From NCBI GenBank assembly GCA_016712145.1, contig JADJRO010000003.1, positions 310,001 through 374,000 of the forward strand: 64,000 nt of DNA, in the 5' to 3' direction. Source of the DNA: Saprospiraceae bacterium. Lineage in GTDB: Bacteria; Bacteroidota; Bacteroidia; Chitinophagales; Saprospiraceae. The notes under the pieces were generated by a model. That model had not been told where the DNA came from, made no database searches, and saw only the letters and a program-made list of their open reading frames with translations. Position numbers and translations under genes: made by a program. Of this stretch, positions 49,654 to 58,265 are shown one piece after another. The number at the start of each line of letters is the position of its first letter. The first letter of the stretch is position 1.

Positions 49654-49986
49654 TTACAAACGCCACCAATTGTAAGCTTTTCTGTTTGATAAATAATTAA
49701 GATCCTTTTCATAAGCATAGGCTTCCTGTTCAAAGCGGATATTAAAATAAGAAGTTCGTGGATTCATTCCTTTTCTTCGATTGCGCAAATAGTCGAATGC
49801 GTAAATAAAGTAAAAAAATATAATGAGGGTTTCTAATTGTTGTTTCAAATGTATTTTCTCATGATTTAACAATATTGGATCTTTGGTGTACCGTTGTTCG
49901 CGTAAAAATATAAAAGGCCATATCGTGATTGCCGATGCAAATTCACCAGTCAGGATACGTAAAATATATTTATTAACCAGGATCAT
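49654..49986 (-). CDS. Small membrane protein with HExxH motif
   Basis: 110 residues. The sequence begins with a hydrophobic segment (ASAITIWPFIFL) and contains NHEKIHLKQQLE (HExxH, about residue 43) followed by a membrane helix (TLIIFFYFIYAFDYL). A HExxH in this setting could bind zinc as in a peptidase, but the protein is much smaller than known membrane metalloproteases, so a structural role is equally possible. Similar short proteins with this motif are common in Bacteroidota. It is divergent from the serine hydrolase gene. Confidence 0.7.
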   Translation of the reverse strand: MILVNKYILRILTGEFASAITIWPFIFLREQRYTKDPILLNHEKIHLKQQLETLIIFFYFIYAFDYLRNRRKGMNPRTSYFNIRFEQEAYAYEKDLNYLSNRKAYNWWRL

Positions 49987-50056
49987 GTAAAATTATCATA
50001 AAAGTAATTGGATAATCCGGATCTTTGGTTCTCTTAATTTTAGTTCAAGTTTATTT

Positions 50057-51574
50057 ATGAAAATGCTTAAATACCTCCTCCTGATTGGACCTATTATTGT
50101 TTGCGCTCAGTCCACACCACCTGCTTTTGTTACCGACAGTTTGGAAATTTACGTACAACGTGCATTAAAGGATTGGCAGCTTCCAGGATGTGCGGTAGCA
50201 ATCATTAAAGAGGGTCAAATTGTCTTGACACGGGGTTATGGTTTTCGGGATCTAGAGCAGCATCTTCCGGTAGACGAGCACAGTTTATTTATGATAGCCT
50301 CTAATTCAAAGGCAGTTACCGGGTTGTGTTTAGCAAAACTCGAACAAGAGAAAAAATTAACATTGAACGATAAGGTACAAAAATGGCTCCCATCTTTTAA
50401 ATTGTATGATCCAAATGCCAGTGCGTTGGTGACTATAAAAGATGTGGTTTCACACCGAATTGGATTTGAGACCTTTCAAGGAGATTTTTGTCACTGGGCC
50501 ACCAACACAAGTAGAGAGGATGTCATTCGCAGAATGGGATTAATCAAACCGGTTTATAATTTTAGAGATAAATGGGGTTATTGCAATGCAGGGTATGTGG
50601 TTGCAGGAGAAATTATTAAAAAAGCAAGTGGTTTAAATTGGGAAGATTACATCCAGGAAACATTTTTTAAGCCTATGGGAATGTCTGAAACAAAATCACT
50701 TACACGTGATTTTGAACAGAGTCCCAATCATTGTTCACCCTATACCTTATATTTAGATAGAGTAGTAAAATTGGTTGTGCCTCAAATTGATAATCTGGCA
50801 CCTGCAGCGAGTATCTGCAGTTCGGTTTCAGATTGGGCTAAATGGGTCAAAATGATTTTAGATAAAGGGCAATGGAATGGACAGCAGATTTTACCAGAAG
50901 CTGCTATCAATCAGACGATGACACCGGTATCCATTCGAGGGAACTTTAAACCTCCATTCAATACAGGCCATTTTTCTATGTACGGAATTGGTTGGGATAT
51001 CGTAGAATATTGTGGACGAAAAGTGGTTTCACACACCGGAGGTGCTGATGGATTTGTAACATCTGTAAGTTTAATTCCGGAGGAGCGACTGGGGATCATC
51101 GTCTTTACCAATTCCGATGCCAATGCATTTTACCAAGCATTAAAATGGGAAATCACGGACGCTTATTTAGATAAACCGTATCGAAATTACAGTGGGGTAT
51201 ATCTTAAAAATAATCTAAAAGCGCTTCAAAAAGATCGGGAGTGGCATCAAGCGGTCAGGGATTCCGTTTATAAAGCTGGAGATACACCCATTCCAATAAG
51301 AAAATATGCAGGTGTGTATCAAAATAGCGTATATGGAGAAGTGGTTTTAAAGACTGAAGGAAAAAACCTGCGGATGACAATGCAACACCATCCAAACCAA
51401 TCAGCGTTATTGGAGTATCTGGGTTCTGATCGTTTTTTATGTACCTATACCAATCCAACCCTTGGAATCAAAGTATTTCCATTTGTAGTAAAGAAAAACA
51501 AGGTTAAATCGTTCACGTTGGCATGTGCAGACTTTGTAGAATTCACTAACTACGAGTTTATAAAGAAACATTAA
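50057..51574 (+). CDS. Secreted serine hydrolase, class C beta-lactamase fold
   Basis: 505 residues, with a signal peptide (MKMLKYLLLIGPIIVCAQ). The catalytic domain (about 25-370) has the three motifs: SxxK in IASNSKAVTG (about 78), YxN in YCNAGYVVAGEII (about 185) and HTGG (about 325) in place of KTG. A C-terminal beta domain of the DUF3471 type (about 410-500, KYAGVYQNSVYGEVVLKTEGKNLRM) follows. Members are esterases, D-aminopeptidases or penicillin-binding proteins; there is no ground to call resistance. A single-gene unit. Confidence 0.9.
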   Translation: MKMLKYLLLIGPIIVCAQSTPPAFVTDSLEIYVQRALKDWQLPGCAVAIIKEGQIVLTRGYGFRDLEQHLPVDEHSLFMIASNSKAVTGLCLAKLEQEKKLTLNDKVQKWLPSFKLYDPNASALVTIKDVVSHRIGFETFQGDFCHWATNTSREDVIRRMGLIKPVYNFRDKWGYCNAGYVVAGEIIKKASGLNWEDYIQETFFKPMGMSETKSLTRDFEQSPNHCSPYTLYLDRVVKLVVPQIDNLAPAASICSSVSDWAKWVKMILDKGQWNGQQILPEAAINQTMTPVSIRGNFKPPFNTGHFSMYGIGWDIVEYCGRKVVSHTGGADGFVTSVSLIPEERLGIIVFTNSDANAFYQALKWEITDAYLDKPYRNYSGVYLKNNLKALQKDREWHQAVRDSVYKAGDTPIPIRKYAGVYQNSVYGEVVLKTEGKNLRMTMQHHPNQSALLEYLGSDRFLCTYTNPTLGIKVFPFVVKKNKVKSFTLACADFVEFTNYEFIKKH

Positions 51575-51678
51575 AAATATTCTTTATCAATGCGTTTCAA
51601 ATCCTCAAGTTTGTTTTAGATTTGTGCTACCCATGATCAGGGAGTAATCCCCATTTTTCAAAACTTCTAAATCAAGCT

Positions 51679-52197
51679 GTGAATTGTAACAAATTCATAT
51701 TAGTACTGGTATATCTATTGGTGATCATTGGTAAGCTAATCGGTCAATCACTGGCGTCTGTCGTCAGGCCTGAAATTATTGGGGATCATTTTGATACCAT
51801 CCGGTATATAAATTCAAATGAAAAGGAAGAATTTCACCTAATTAAGTCCACTTTATACAAACGGGTAGAAAAAATGCCCGTATTTGCCGGTTGTGAAACA
51901 GACCTGGATCCTGAAGAATGCAGTAAAAAACGATTGATCGACTTGCTATACAACCATATCAAGTATCCGGTAGATGCAAAAAAACAACGAATACAAGGAG
52001 TCGTTTATGCAAAATATGTAGTTCGTACTGATGGAAGCCTAACAGGAATTCGTATCGAACGAGGCATTGGTGGTGGCTGCGATGAGGAAGTTTTACAATT
52101 TATCAATCAACTACCCAGATATATTCCAGGCTACCAGGATGGCAAAGCAGTACCCGTTCAAGTCACCCTACCTGTCAAGTTTAAGTTGATGAAATAG
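51679..52197 (+). CDS. TonB C-terminal domain protein
   Basis: 172 residues from GTG at 51679, with a signal/anchor (FILVLVYLLVIIGKLIGQ). The C-terminal half is a TonB/energy-transducer domain: IKYPVDAKKQRIQGVVYAKYVVRTDGSLTGIRIERGIGGGCDEEVLQFINQLPRYIPGYQDGKAVPVQVTLPVKF, including the YP and GGGCDEE features common in Bacteroidota. The Pro-rich spacer of true TonB is missing, so it is one of the short periplasmic TonB-like proteins of unknown role. A Cys-bearing segment (FAGCETDLDPEECSKK) precedes the domain. Confidence 0.85.
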   Translation: MNCNKFILVLVYLLVIIGKLIGQSLASVVRPEIIGDHFDTIRYINSNEKEEFHLIKSTLYKRVEKMPVFAGCETDLDPEECSKKRLIDLLYNHIKYPVDAKKQRIQGVVYAKYVVRTDGSLTGIRIERGIGGGCDEEVLQFINQLPRYIPGYQDGKAVPVQVTLPVKFKLMK

Positions 52198-52502
52198 GGG
52201 GAGGGAGAATTTTCCAATGCTGCAATGCTAAAATTCTGCAATCATGTAATGGTAAAATGCTACAATGTAGGAGAGAGTCTAGAGTCTGTAGAGAGGAAGT
52301 CTGGAGGCAGTATCAATAACCAACCCATTATCCCCTTATCAGCTTTATAGCTTAATAGCTCACTCCCCTCCGCTCCTCCTTTCCTCCGCTCCTCTTTGCC
52401 TCCTTTCAAATCATTCACTTTTTATTTAATATACCGTTTTCAAAATATGACAGGGAGCGCTTACCTTTGCAGCGATTTTAAAAAGGCCTTTCAAATTGGC
52501 TT
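52198..52502. repeat. 305-bp gap with several word repeats and the atp promoter
   Basis: 52210-52270 has near-copies of ctgcaat / atgctaaaat / gtaatggtaaaatgc. 52270-52310 has gtctagagtctgtagagaggaagtc-type words also seen at 61643-61675. 52336-52361 carries the agctttatagcttaatagct word. 52365-52405 has cctccgctcctc twice. The atp promoter box lies at 52462-52469. No gene is seen. Confidence 0.65.
52462..52469 (+). promoter_or_regulatory. -7 box TACCTTTG of the atp operon
   Basis: A perfect TAnnTTTG lies 33 bp before the atpB ATG, with an AT-rich TTTTC stretch about 20 bp upstream as a loose -33 region. Confidence 0.6.
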
Positions 52503-53810
52503 ATGAAGCAGATTAAAATTTTGTTTTTATTGGTATTTATTGGCATTGGCAAAATTTATTGCCAGGAAAATGGCCATAGCGGGACTAATTCTTCTGCTAC
52601 TGGACATGAACATGCTCCCGGTGATGGGCACAACCACGGGCAAGAAGCTCAGATGGCAAGTCCAGGAGCTCCCGTTGCACATGCTGTAGACCATGGTAGT
52701 GCCAAATTTGATCCAAAAGCCACGGCTTTTCATCATATTTCTGATTTAAATGTGTACAGCATTGGTCCTTGGAATTTTCCACTGCCCTGTATTTTATATG
52801 CACCGGCAAAAGGTTGGTCTGTATTTTCTTCATCTAAATTTCATATTGACAATGCCCATCATGGATCTGGACATTTAGCGATTGAAGGGTATGTGCTCAA
52901 TCATGGACGGGTAAATCATATAGCCGATCCGGCTTTTACTGAAAAAGAGGCAGCCATTCAGGAAATTATTACTAAAAAGCAAACAGTAGACGGAAAAGAA
53001 AAAGATCGTGACTTTGCAGTGATCAATGGGGTAGAATATGTTCTTGATAAGCCCAGTACTGCTGACGGCGGATTGTTTCAAGGTGGAATCAGCTCATTTT
53101 ATGATTTTTCGATTACAAAAAATGTAATGAGTATGATTCTGGTATTTATACTTTTAAGTTGGGTCTTCATTTCCATGGCCAGACAATACAAAAAAGCTCC
53201 GGGTACTGCACCAAAAGGTGCTCAATTATTATTTGAGCCAATGATATTATTCATACAAGATGAAGTAGCTAAACCATTTCTAGGACATAAATGGCAACGT
53301 TTTTTGCCTATGTTGTTGGCTATATTCTTTTTTGTACTGGCTTTAAATTTATTTGGTCAAATTCCTTTTCTGGGTGGTTCAAATGTTACTGGTAATTTAT
53401 CATTTACAATGGTAATTGCTCTGATCAGTTTTTTTATTGTCAATATCAACGGAAATAAACATTACTGGCAACATATATTTTGGATGCCTGGAATACCAGC
53501 TTGGGTAAAAACAATACTTACTCCGGTTGAAATATTAGGTGTATTTATAAAGCCATTGACTTTAATGCTGCGATTGTTTGCAAACATAACAGCTGGTCAC
53601 ATGGCAATTTTGATATTTATTAGTTTGATTTTCATATTTGGGAATTCAGGTGCAAACTTAGGCGCAGGTCTAGGAGCATCCATCGGTTCGGGTTTATTAA
53701 CTGTTTTTATGATGTCTATTGAATTATTGGTAGCCGTCATACAAGCATTTGTGTTTACATTATTGACTGCTTCTTATATCGGAGCTGCAACAGAGGAAGC
53801 ACATCATTAA
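52503..53810 (+). CDS. atpB: ATP synthase F0 subunit a, with a long His-rich N-terminal extension
   Basis: 435 residues. The C-terminal half (about 210-430) is subunit a: membrane helices and the essential Arg in KPLTLMLRLFANITAGHMAI (about 352), then VIQAFVFTLLTASYIGAA. The first 200 residues are a cleavable signal peptide (MKQIKILFLLVFIGIGKIYCQ) and a periplasmic His-rich segment (HEHAPGDGHNHG, KFHIDNAHHGSGHLAIEGYVLNHGRVNHI). Extended a subunits with signal peptides occur in Bacteroidota; the role of the extension is not known to me, and metal or proton binding is a guess. First gene of the atp operon. Confidence 0.94.
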   Translation: MKQIKILFLLVFIGIGKIYCQENGHSGTNSSATGHEHAPGDGHNHGQEAQMASPGAPVAHAVDHGSAKFDPKATAFHHISDLNVYSIGPWNFPLPCILYAPAKGWSVFSSSKFHIDNAHHGSGHLAIEGYVLNHGRVNHIADPAFTEKEAAIQEIITKKQTVDGKEKDRDFAVINGVEYVLDKPSTADGGLFQGGISSFYDFSITKNVMSMILVFILLSWVFISMARQYKKAPGTAPKGAQLLFEPMILFIQDEVAKPFLGHKWQRFLPMLLAIFFFVLALNLFGQIPFLGGSNVTGNLSFTMVIALISFFIVNINGNKHYWQHIFWMPGIPAWVKTILTPVEILGVFIKPLTLMLRLFANITAGHMAILIFISLIFIFGNSGANLGAGLGASIGSGLLTVFMMSIELLVAVIQAFVFTLLTASYIGAATEEAHH

Positions 53811-53865
53811 ACCAATTGAAAATCAGAAGAAAGATTTTAAAGAGTAACTATATAAATTTTTTATT

Positions 53866-54072
53866 ATGGGAGGTTCAATTGCTGCAATTGGTATGGGTTT
53901 GGCTGCTATCGGCGCCGGAATCGGAGTAGGAACTATCGGTGGAAAAGCATTAGAAGCTATTGCACGTCAGCCAGAAGCATTAGGCGATATTCGCGCTAAT
54001 ATGATTTTGACTGCTGCTTTGGTTGAAGGTGCTGCATTGATTGCTATTCTTTTTGCATACCTCGTAGCCTAA
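53866..54072 (+). CDS. atpE: ATP synthase F0 subunit c
   Basis: 68 residues in two membrane helices joined by the polar loop ARQPEAL. The ion-binding carboxylate is Glu-54 in AALVEGAALIAI. The first helix has V in GAGIGVGTIGGKA, where sodium-type rings usually carry Gln, so the ring is predicted to be proton-coupled (inference from family knowledge). It sits between atpB and atpF in the usual order. Confidence 0.96.
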   Translation: MGGSIAAIGMGLAAIGAGIGVGTIGGKALEAIARQPEALGDIRANMILTAALVEGAALIAILFAYLVA

Positions 54073-54137
54073 ACGAATTTGATTGGTATCCGGCGGTTGG
54101 CTTGGGTACCTTTCTTTTAAAATTTAAATGAAAGAAA

Positions 54138-54668
54138 ATGCTAAATACGTTTCATAGTTTTTTTCTGGTTGATTTTTCACCGCTTAAACCTGATTTTGGT
54201 TTATTGTTTTGGTCCAGTTTATTTTTTATTTTATTCTGGACACTCATAGGAAAATTTGCTTTTAAACCAATAGTAAAAGCACTAAAAGACCGTCAAGATG
54301 AAATTCAAAATTCATTGGATGCAGCAAAAACGGCTCGTTCAGAAATGTCCAATTTAAAAGCTGAAAATGAACGTATATTGGCTGAAGCCCGTGAGGAAAA
54401 AATGAATATTATTAAGGAAGCCAAAGAATCAGCTACCTTATTAGTAACTGAAGCACGGGATAAAGCAAAAGAAGAAGCACAACGATTATTGCAACAAGCA
54501 AAATTGGATATAGAGACGGCCAAGAAAGCGGCTATGGTGGATGTTAAAAATGAAATTGGAGTGATGTCCTTGCAAATTGCAGAAAAAATAATACGCAAAC
54601 AACTGACAGACCAAAAAGCCAATGTAGAGTATGTTGAAAAATTGGTAGACGAAATTAAGTTGAACTAG
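54138..54668 (+). CDS. atpF: ATP synthase F0 subunit b
   Basis: 176 residues: one membrane helix (about 15-38, FGLLFWSSLFFILFWTLIGKFAF) followed by a continuous charged coiled coil (KALKDRQDEIQNSLDAAKTAR and on), the peripheral stalk. The Arg after the FKPIVKALKDR turn matches the family. It is 65 bp after atpE and 24 bp before atpH. Confidence 0.95.
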   Translation: MLNTFHSFFLVDFSPLKPDFGLLFWSSLFFILFWTLIGKFAFKPIVKALKDRQDEIQNSLDAAKTARSEMSNLKAENERILAEAREEKMNIIKEAKESATLLVTEARDKAKEEAQRLLQQAKLDIETAKKAAMVDVKNEIGVMSLQIAEKIIRKQLTDQKANVEYVEKLVDEIKLN

Positions 54669-54692
54669 AATTAATAAAAATTAAGACACAGT

Positions 54693-55262
54693 ATGTCGCA
54701 AATTCAAATAGCCGAACGTTATGCCAAATCATTAATTGAATTGGCACAAGAGCAAAACAAACTGGCTCAGGTCAGTGAAGATGTTTTATCTCTTGAAGCC
54801 GTTTGCAATCACAAAGAATTTGCAGCCATGCTTCAGAGTCCGGTAATCAACTCAGATAAAAAATCAGCCATTTTTAAACAGTTGTTTACTGATAATATGG
54901 ATACATTGAGTTATCAATTTATCCAGTTACTTCTTTTAAAAGGTCGTGAATCTTTATTGCCTTCAATCTGTTCAGCTTTTATCCAACAGTATAGAACCAT
55001 TCGTAAAATCAGAATCGCACGGGTTCTTTCAGCTACAGTTTTAAACGAAGCTGAATTGGTTAATATAAAGAACCGTTTTTCAGCATGGTTAAAACCAGGT
55101 GAAACGATGGAGCTTCACCAAAAATTAGAGCCAACTTTAATAGGTGGATTTATATTTGAAATGGGTGATCAGAATTGCAACGCGAGTATCAAAAGACAAC
55201 TTGAAGAAATGAAAGAAAGTTTATACGATAAGAGTTATATCAGTTTAGTAGAAAAAAGATAA
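54693..55262 (+). CDS. atpH: ATP synthase F1 subunit delta
   Basis: 189 residues: IAERYAKSLIELAQEQNKL at the start, the central helical bundle (LLLKGRESLLPSICSAFIQQYR) and the C-terminal strand LEPTLIGGFIFEMGDQNCNASIKRQLEEM, all typical of the delta/OSCP subunit that links the stalk to F1. A 109-bp gap with a caactat word repeat separates it from atpA, unusually long inside an atp operon. Confidence 0.95.
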   Translation: MSQIQIAERYAKSLIELAQEQNKLAQVSEDVLSLEAVCNHKEFAAMLQSPVINSDKKSAIFKQLFTDNMDTLSYQFIQLLLLKGRESLLPSICSAFIQQYRTIRKIRIARVLSATVLNEAELVNIKNRFSAWLKPGETMELHQKLEPTLIGGFIFEMGDQNCNASIKRQLEEMKESLYDKSYISLVEKR

Positions 55263-55279
55263 TCAAAGTAAAAAACAAA

Positions 55280-55366
55280 TCAACTCACTAACAACTAGCA
55301 CCTAACAACTATCAACTATCAACTACCAACTATCAACTTCCAACTAACAACTAACAACTAACAAAA
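55280..55366. repeat. caactat word repeat inside the atp operon
   Basis: About twelve near-copies of a 7-bp unit (caactaa / caactat / caactac / caacttc) fill the gap between atpH and atpA. The last unit ends about 5 bp before the atpA ATG, so the repeat forms the atpA translation-start region. No Shine-Dalgarno is seen. Confidence 0.8.
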
Positions 55367-55371
55367 ACAAT

Positions 55372-56961
55372 ATGGTATCAATCAGACCAGAGGAAATTTC
55401 AGCAATACTCAAACAACAAATTTCCGGAGCAAATAGCGCAGCTTCATTAGAAGAGGTAGGAACCGTACTGCAAGTCGGAGATGGAATTGCCCGTGTTTAT
55501 GGATTGGCTAATGCACAAGCTGGTGAATTAGTGGAATTCGAAACAGGCGTGCAAGCCATTGTATTAAACCTTGAAGTCGACAACGTGGGCGTTGTATTAA
55601 TGGGCCCATGGGATGGAATCAAAGAAGGCTCTAAAGTTAGAAGAACGGGAAAAATTGCATCTATAGAAGTTGGGGAAGGAATGGTAGGTCGTGTTGTAAA
55701 TCCATTGGGTCAGGCAATTGATGGAAGAGGCCCAATCACGGGCACTAAATATGAAATGCCCTTGGAGCGCAAAGCACCGGGTGTAATTTTTCGTCAACCG
55801 GTAAACGAACCACTTCAAACCGGGATCAAAGCCATTGATTCAATGATTCCGATTGGTCGCGGTCAACGGGAATTAATTATTGGTGACCGTCAAACTGGAA
55901 AGACGGCCATTGCATTAGATACTATTATTAACCAGAAAGAATTTTACGATCGAGGCGAACCTGTTTATTGCATCTATGTTGCTTCTGGTCAAAAATCTTC
56001 AACAGTTGCTAAAGTTGCTAGAACACTCGAAGAGTATGGCGCAATGCCCTATACAGTAATCGTATCTGCATCTGCTTCTGATCCAGCTCCACTGCAATTT
56101 TTTGCGCCATTTGCCGGTGCAGCAATTGGTGAATTTTTTCGCGATACAGGAAGACCGGCATTGGTAATTTATGACGATTTATCAAAACAAGCAGTTGCAT
56201 ATCGCGAAGTATCCTTGTTGTTACGTCGCCCACCAGGACGTGAAGCGTATCCAGGGGACGTATTTTATTTGCACTCTCGTTTATTGGAGCGTGCTGCTAA
56301 GGTGATCAATAATGATGACATCGCACGAAATATGAATGACCTTCCAGATTCCTTAAAAAAAGCTGGAATTGTTAAAGGTGGTGGTTCATTGACTGCATTG
56401 CCTATAATCGAAACACAGGCTGGTGACGTTTCTGCTTATATTCCAACCAATGTGATTTCAATTACAGATGGTCAGATCTTTTTGGAATCAAATTTATTCA
56501 ATGCAGGGATTCGCCCGGCAATCAACGTGGGAATCTCGGTATCACGGGTTGGTGGAAACGCGCAGATTAAATCTATGAAAAAAGTTGCCGGAACCTTAAA
56601 ATTAGATCAGGCTCAGTTCCGTGAATTGGAAGCTTTTTCAAAATTTGGTTCGGATCTAGACGCTGCTACGAAGGCGGTATTGGATAAAGGTAAACGCAAC
56701 GTAGAAGTTTTAAAGCAATCACAATACAGTCCTGTTTCAGTAGAAAAACAAGTTGCAATCATCTATTTAGGTACAAATAATCTATTGAAAGATGTTCCTG
56801 TTGAAAAAGTAAAGGATTTTGAAAATGTTATTTTAACAGAACTGGAACAAAGACATCCTTCCATTTTAGATAATTTCCGGAAAGGATTGATGAATGATGA
56901 GGATATTAAAACACTTCGTGGTATAGCAAATGAAATGAGTTCGCAATACCGCGATGCATAA
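55372..56961 (+). CDS. atpA: ATP synthase F1 subunit alpha
   Basis: 529 residues, the standard length. The P-loop GDRQTGKT lies at about 171-178; the family signature is PAINVGISVSRVGGNAQ (about 382). N-terminal beta-barrel, nucleotide-binding and C-terminal helical domains are all intact. The N-terminus SIRPEEISAILKQQI is typical. As in other Bacteroidota, atpD and atpC are not beside it and must be elsewhere. Confidence 0.97.
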   Translation: MVSIRPEEISAILKQQISGANSAASLEEVGTVLQVGDGIARVYGLANAQAGELVEFETGVQAIVLNLEVDNVGVVLMGPWDGIKEGSKVRRTGKIASIEVGEGMVGRVVNPLGQAIDGRGPITGTKYEMPLERKAPGVIFRQPVNEPLQTGIKAIDSMIPIGRGQRELIIGDRQTGKTAIALDTIINQKEFYDRGEPVYCIYVASGQKSSTVAKVARTLEEYGAMPYTVIVSASASDPAPLQFFAPFAGAAIGEFFRDTGRPALVIYDDLSKQAVAYREVSLLLRRPPGREAYPGDVFYLHSRLLERAAKVINNDDIARNMNDLPDSLKKAGIVKGGGSLTALPIIETQAGDVSAYIPTNVISITDGQIFLESNLFNAGIRPAINVGISVSRVGGNAQIKSMKKVAGTLKLDQAQFRELEAFSKFGSDLDAATKAVLDKGKRNVEVLKQSQYSPVSVEKQVAIIYLGTNNLLKDVPVEKVKDFENVILTELEQRHPSILDNFRKGLMNDEDIKTLRGIANEMSSQYRDA

Positions 56962-56989
56962 GGATTTATTAAAAGCAGAATTTTAAAAC

Positions 56990-57886
56990 ATGGCAGCCAA
57001 TTTAAAAGAAGTCAGAAATAGAATTAAATCTGTAATCTCTACACAACAGATTACAAAAGCTATGAAGATGGTATCAGCTGCTAAATTAAGAAGAGCCCAA
57101 CAAGCAATTCAACAGTTCAGACCGTATGCAAATCGCTTGAATGTTACTTTAAGTCATATCATGTCTGGCGGGGATGCCGGTGCAGGATTGTCTTTTGGAA
57201 AATCAACAGATAAAAACAAGGTCTTGTATGTTGTAGTTACATCAGATAGAGGGCTTTGCGGCGCATTCAATTCAAATATCTTGAAGGCTGGCTATTCTTA
57301 TTTGAAAGAACATTATACAAATCAGTTGGCTTCCGGAAATGTAAGTTTCTTATGTATTGGAAAAAAGGGATTTGAATATTACAGAAGACGCTTTCCCAAT
57401 GCACATTTTATTACGGAATATCAACATTTATATGCGAATACAGATTTTGAATTGGTTTCACGTCTTGCAGATCGCCTCATGGTAGATTTTAATCAAGGCA
57501 CATTTGATCAAATTGAATTGTATTATAGCCGTTTTAAAAATGCAGGCACACAGTTTCCGGAACGTGAACAATATTTGCCTGTAGCAAAATTAGCCACTGC
57601 ATCCGAAACGGCTTCTCAGACAAGAGCTGATTATATTTTTGAACCCGATCAACAGCAATTACTGGAAGAATTAATCCCTTCTATTTTGCAATCGCAATTA
57701 TATAAATGTATCTTAGACACACAAGCATCTGAACATGGTTCGCGTATGACTGCAATGGATAAAGCTACCGAAAATGCTGAGGAAATGTTGGGCGAATTAA
57801 AAATCAACTATAACAAAGCACGCCAGGAAGCAATCACCAAAGAACTTTCCGAAATCGTTGGGGGCGCTGCTGCTTTGGCAGGATAA
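56990..57886 (+). CDS. atpG: ATP synthase F1 subunit gamma
   Basis: 298 residues. The N- and C-terminal helices that form the rotor shaft are clear: LKEVRNRIKSVISTQQITKAMKMVSAAKLRRAQ at the start and ASEHGSRMTAMDKATENAEEMLGELKINYNKARQEAITKELSEIVGGAAAL at the end, with the Rossmann-like middle (VTSDRGLCGAFNSNI). It is the last gene of the atp operon in this window; a word-repeat region follows instead of a recognisable terminator. Confidence 0.96.
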   Translation: MAANLKEVRNRIKSVISTQQITKAMKMVSAAKLRRAQQAIQQFRPYANRLNVTLSHIMSGGDAGAGLSFGKSTDKNKVLYVVVTSDRGLCGAFNSNILKAGYSYLKEHYTNQLASGNVSFLCIGKKGFEYYRRRFPNAHFITEYQHLYANTDFELVSRLADRLMVDFNQGTFDQIELYYSRFKNAGTQFPEREQYLPVAKLATASETASQTRADYIFEPDQQQLLEELIPSILQSQLYKCILDTQASEHGSRMTAMDKATENAEEMLGELKINYNKARQEAITKELSEIVGGAAALAG

Positions 57887-58265
57887 GAAAGTATTCTGCA
57901 ATCTTGCGATCATTTAATAAGTCCTAATATTCTTAGTAGCATTTTATCAATGGCATTGAAAGTTGAGCATTGGATATAGAGCATTACGCTACATGTTTCT
58001 AAGAAAAATCTATAATGTTCCCCACCTAAACCGCCTGATTAATATTCTAACTAAAATTATAAACGGATGTGCAGGCAAGTGAAAATTAGAAATGTTCAAT
58101 TAAGAATCACAAAGCCTCAACATCTAGCCTTTAGCCTCTAGCCTTTAGCCTCTAGCCTTTAGCCTTTAGCCTTTAGCTCTAGCCTCTAGCCTCTAGCCTC
58201 TAGCCTCTAGCCTCTAGCCTCTAGCCTCTTGCCTATCGACTTTCACCTATCAACTATTTTTCATC
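57887..58265. repeat. 379-bp gap with a ctagcct word repeat
   Basis: 58122-58255 holds about eighteen near-copies of a 7-bp unit (ctagcct / ttagcct), degrading into cctatcgact / cacctatcaact. Farther left, 57890-57915 has ctgcaatcttgc words resembling 52210-52270. No gene or clear terminator is seen between atpG and the convergent secreted protein. Confidence 0.75.

Noticed and set aside
50057..51574. Beta-lactamase resistance gene
   Set aside because: It has the class C fold motifs, but HTGG and the DUF3471-type tail point to the general serine hydrolase group.
55280..58255. CRISPR arrays at the caactat and ctagcct repeats
   Set aside because: Units are 7 bp with no unique spacers and no cas genes nearby.
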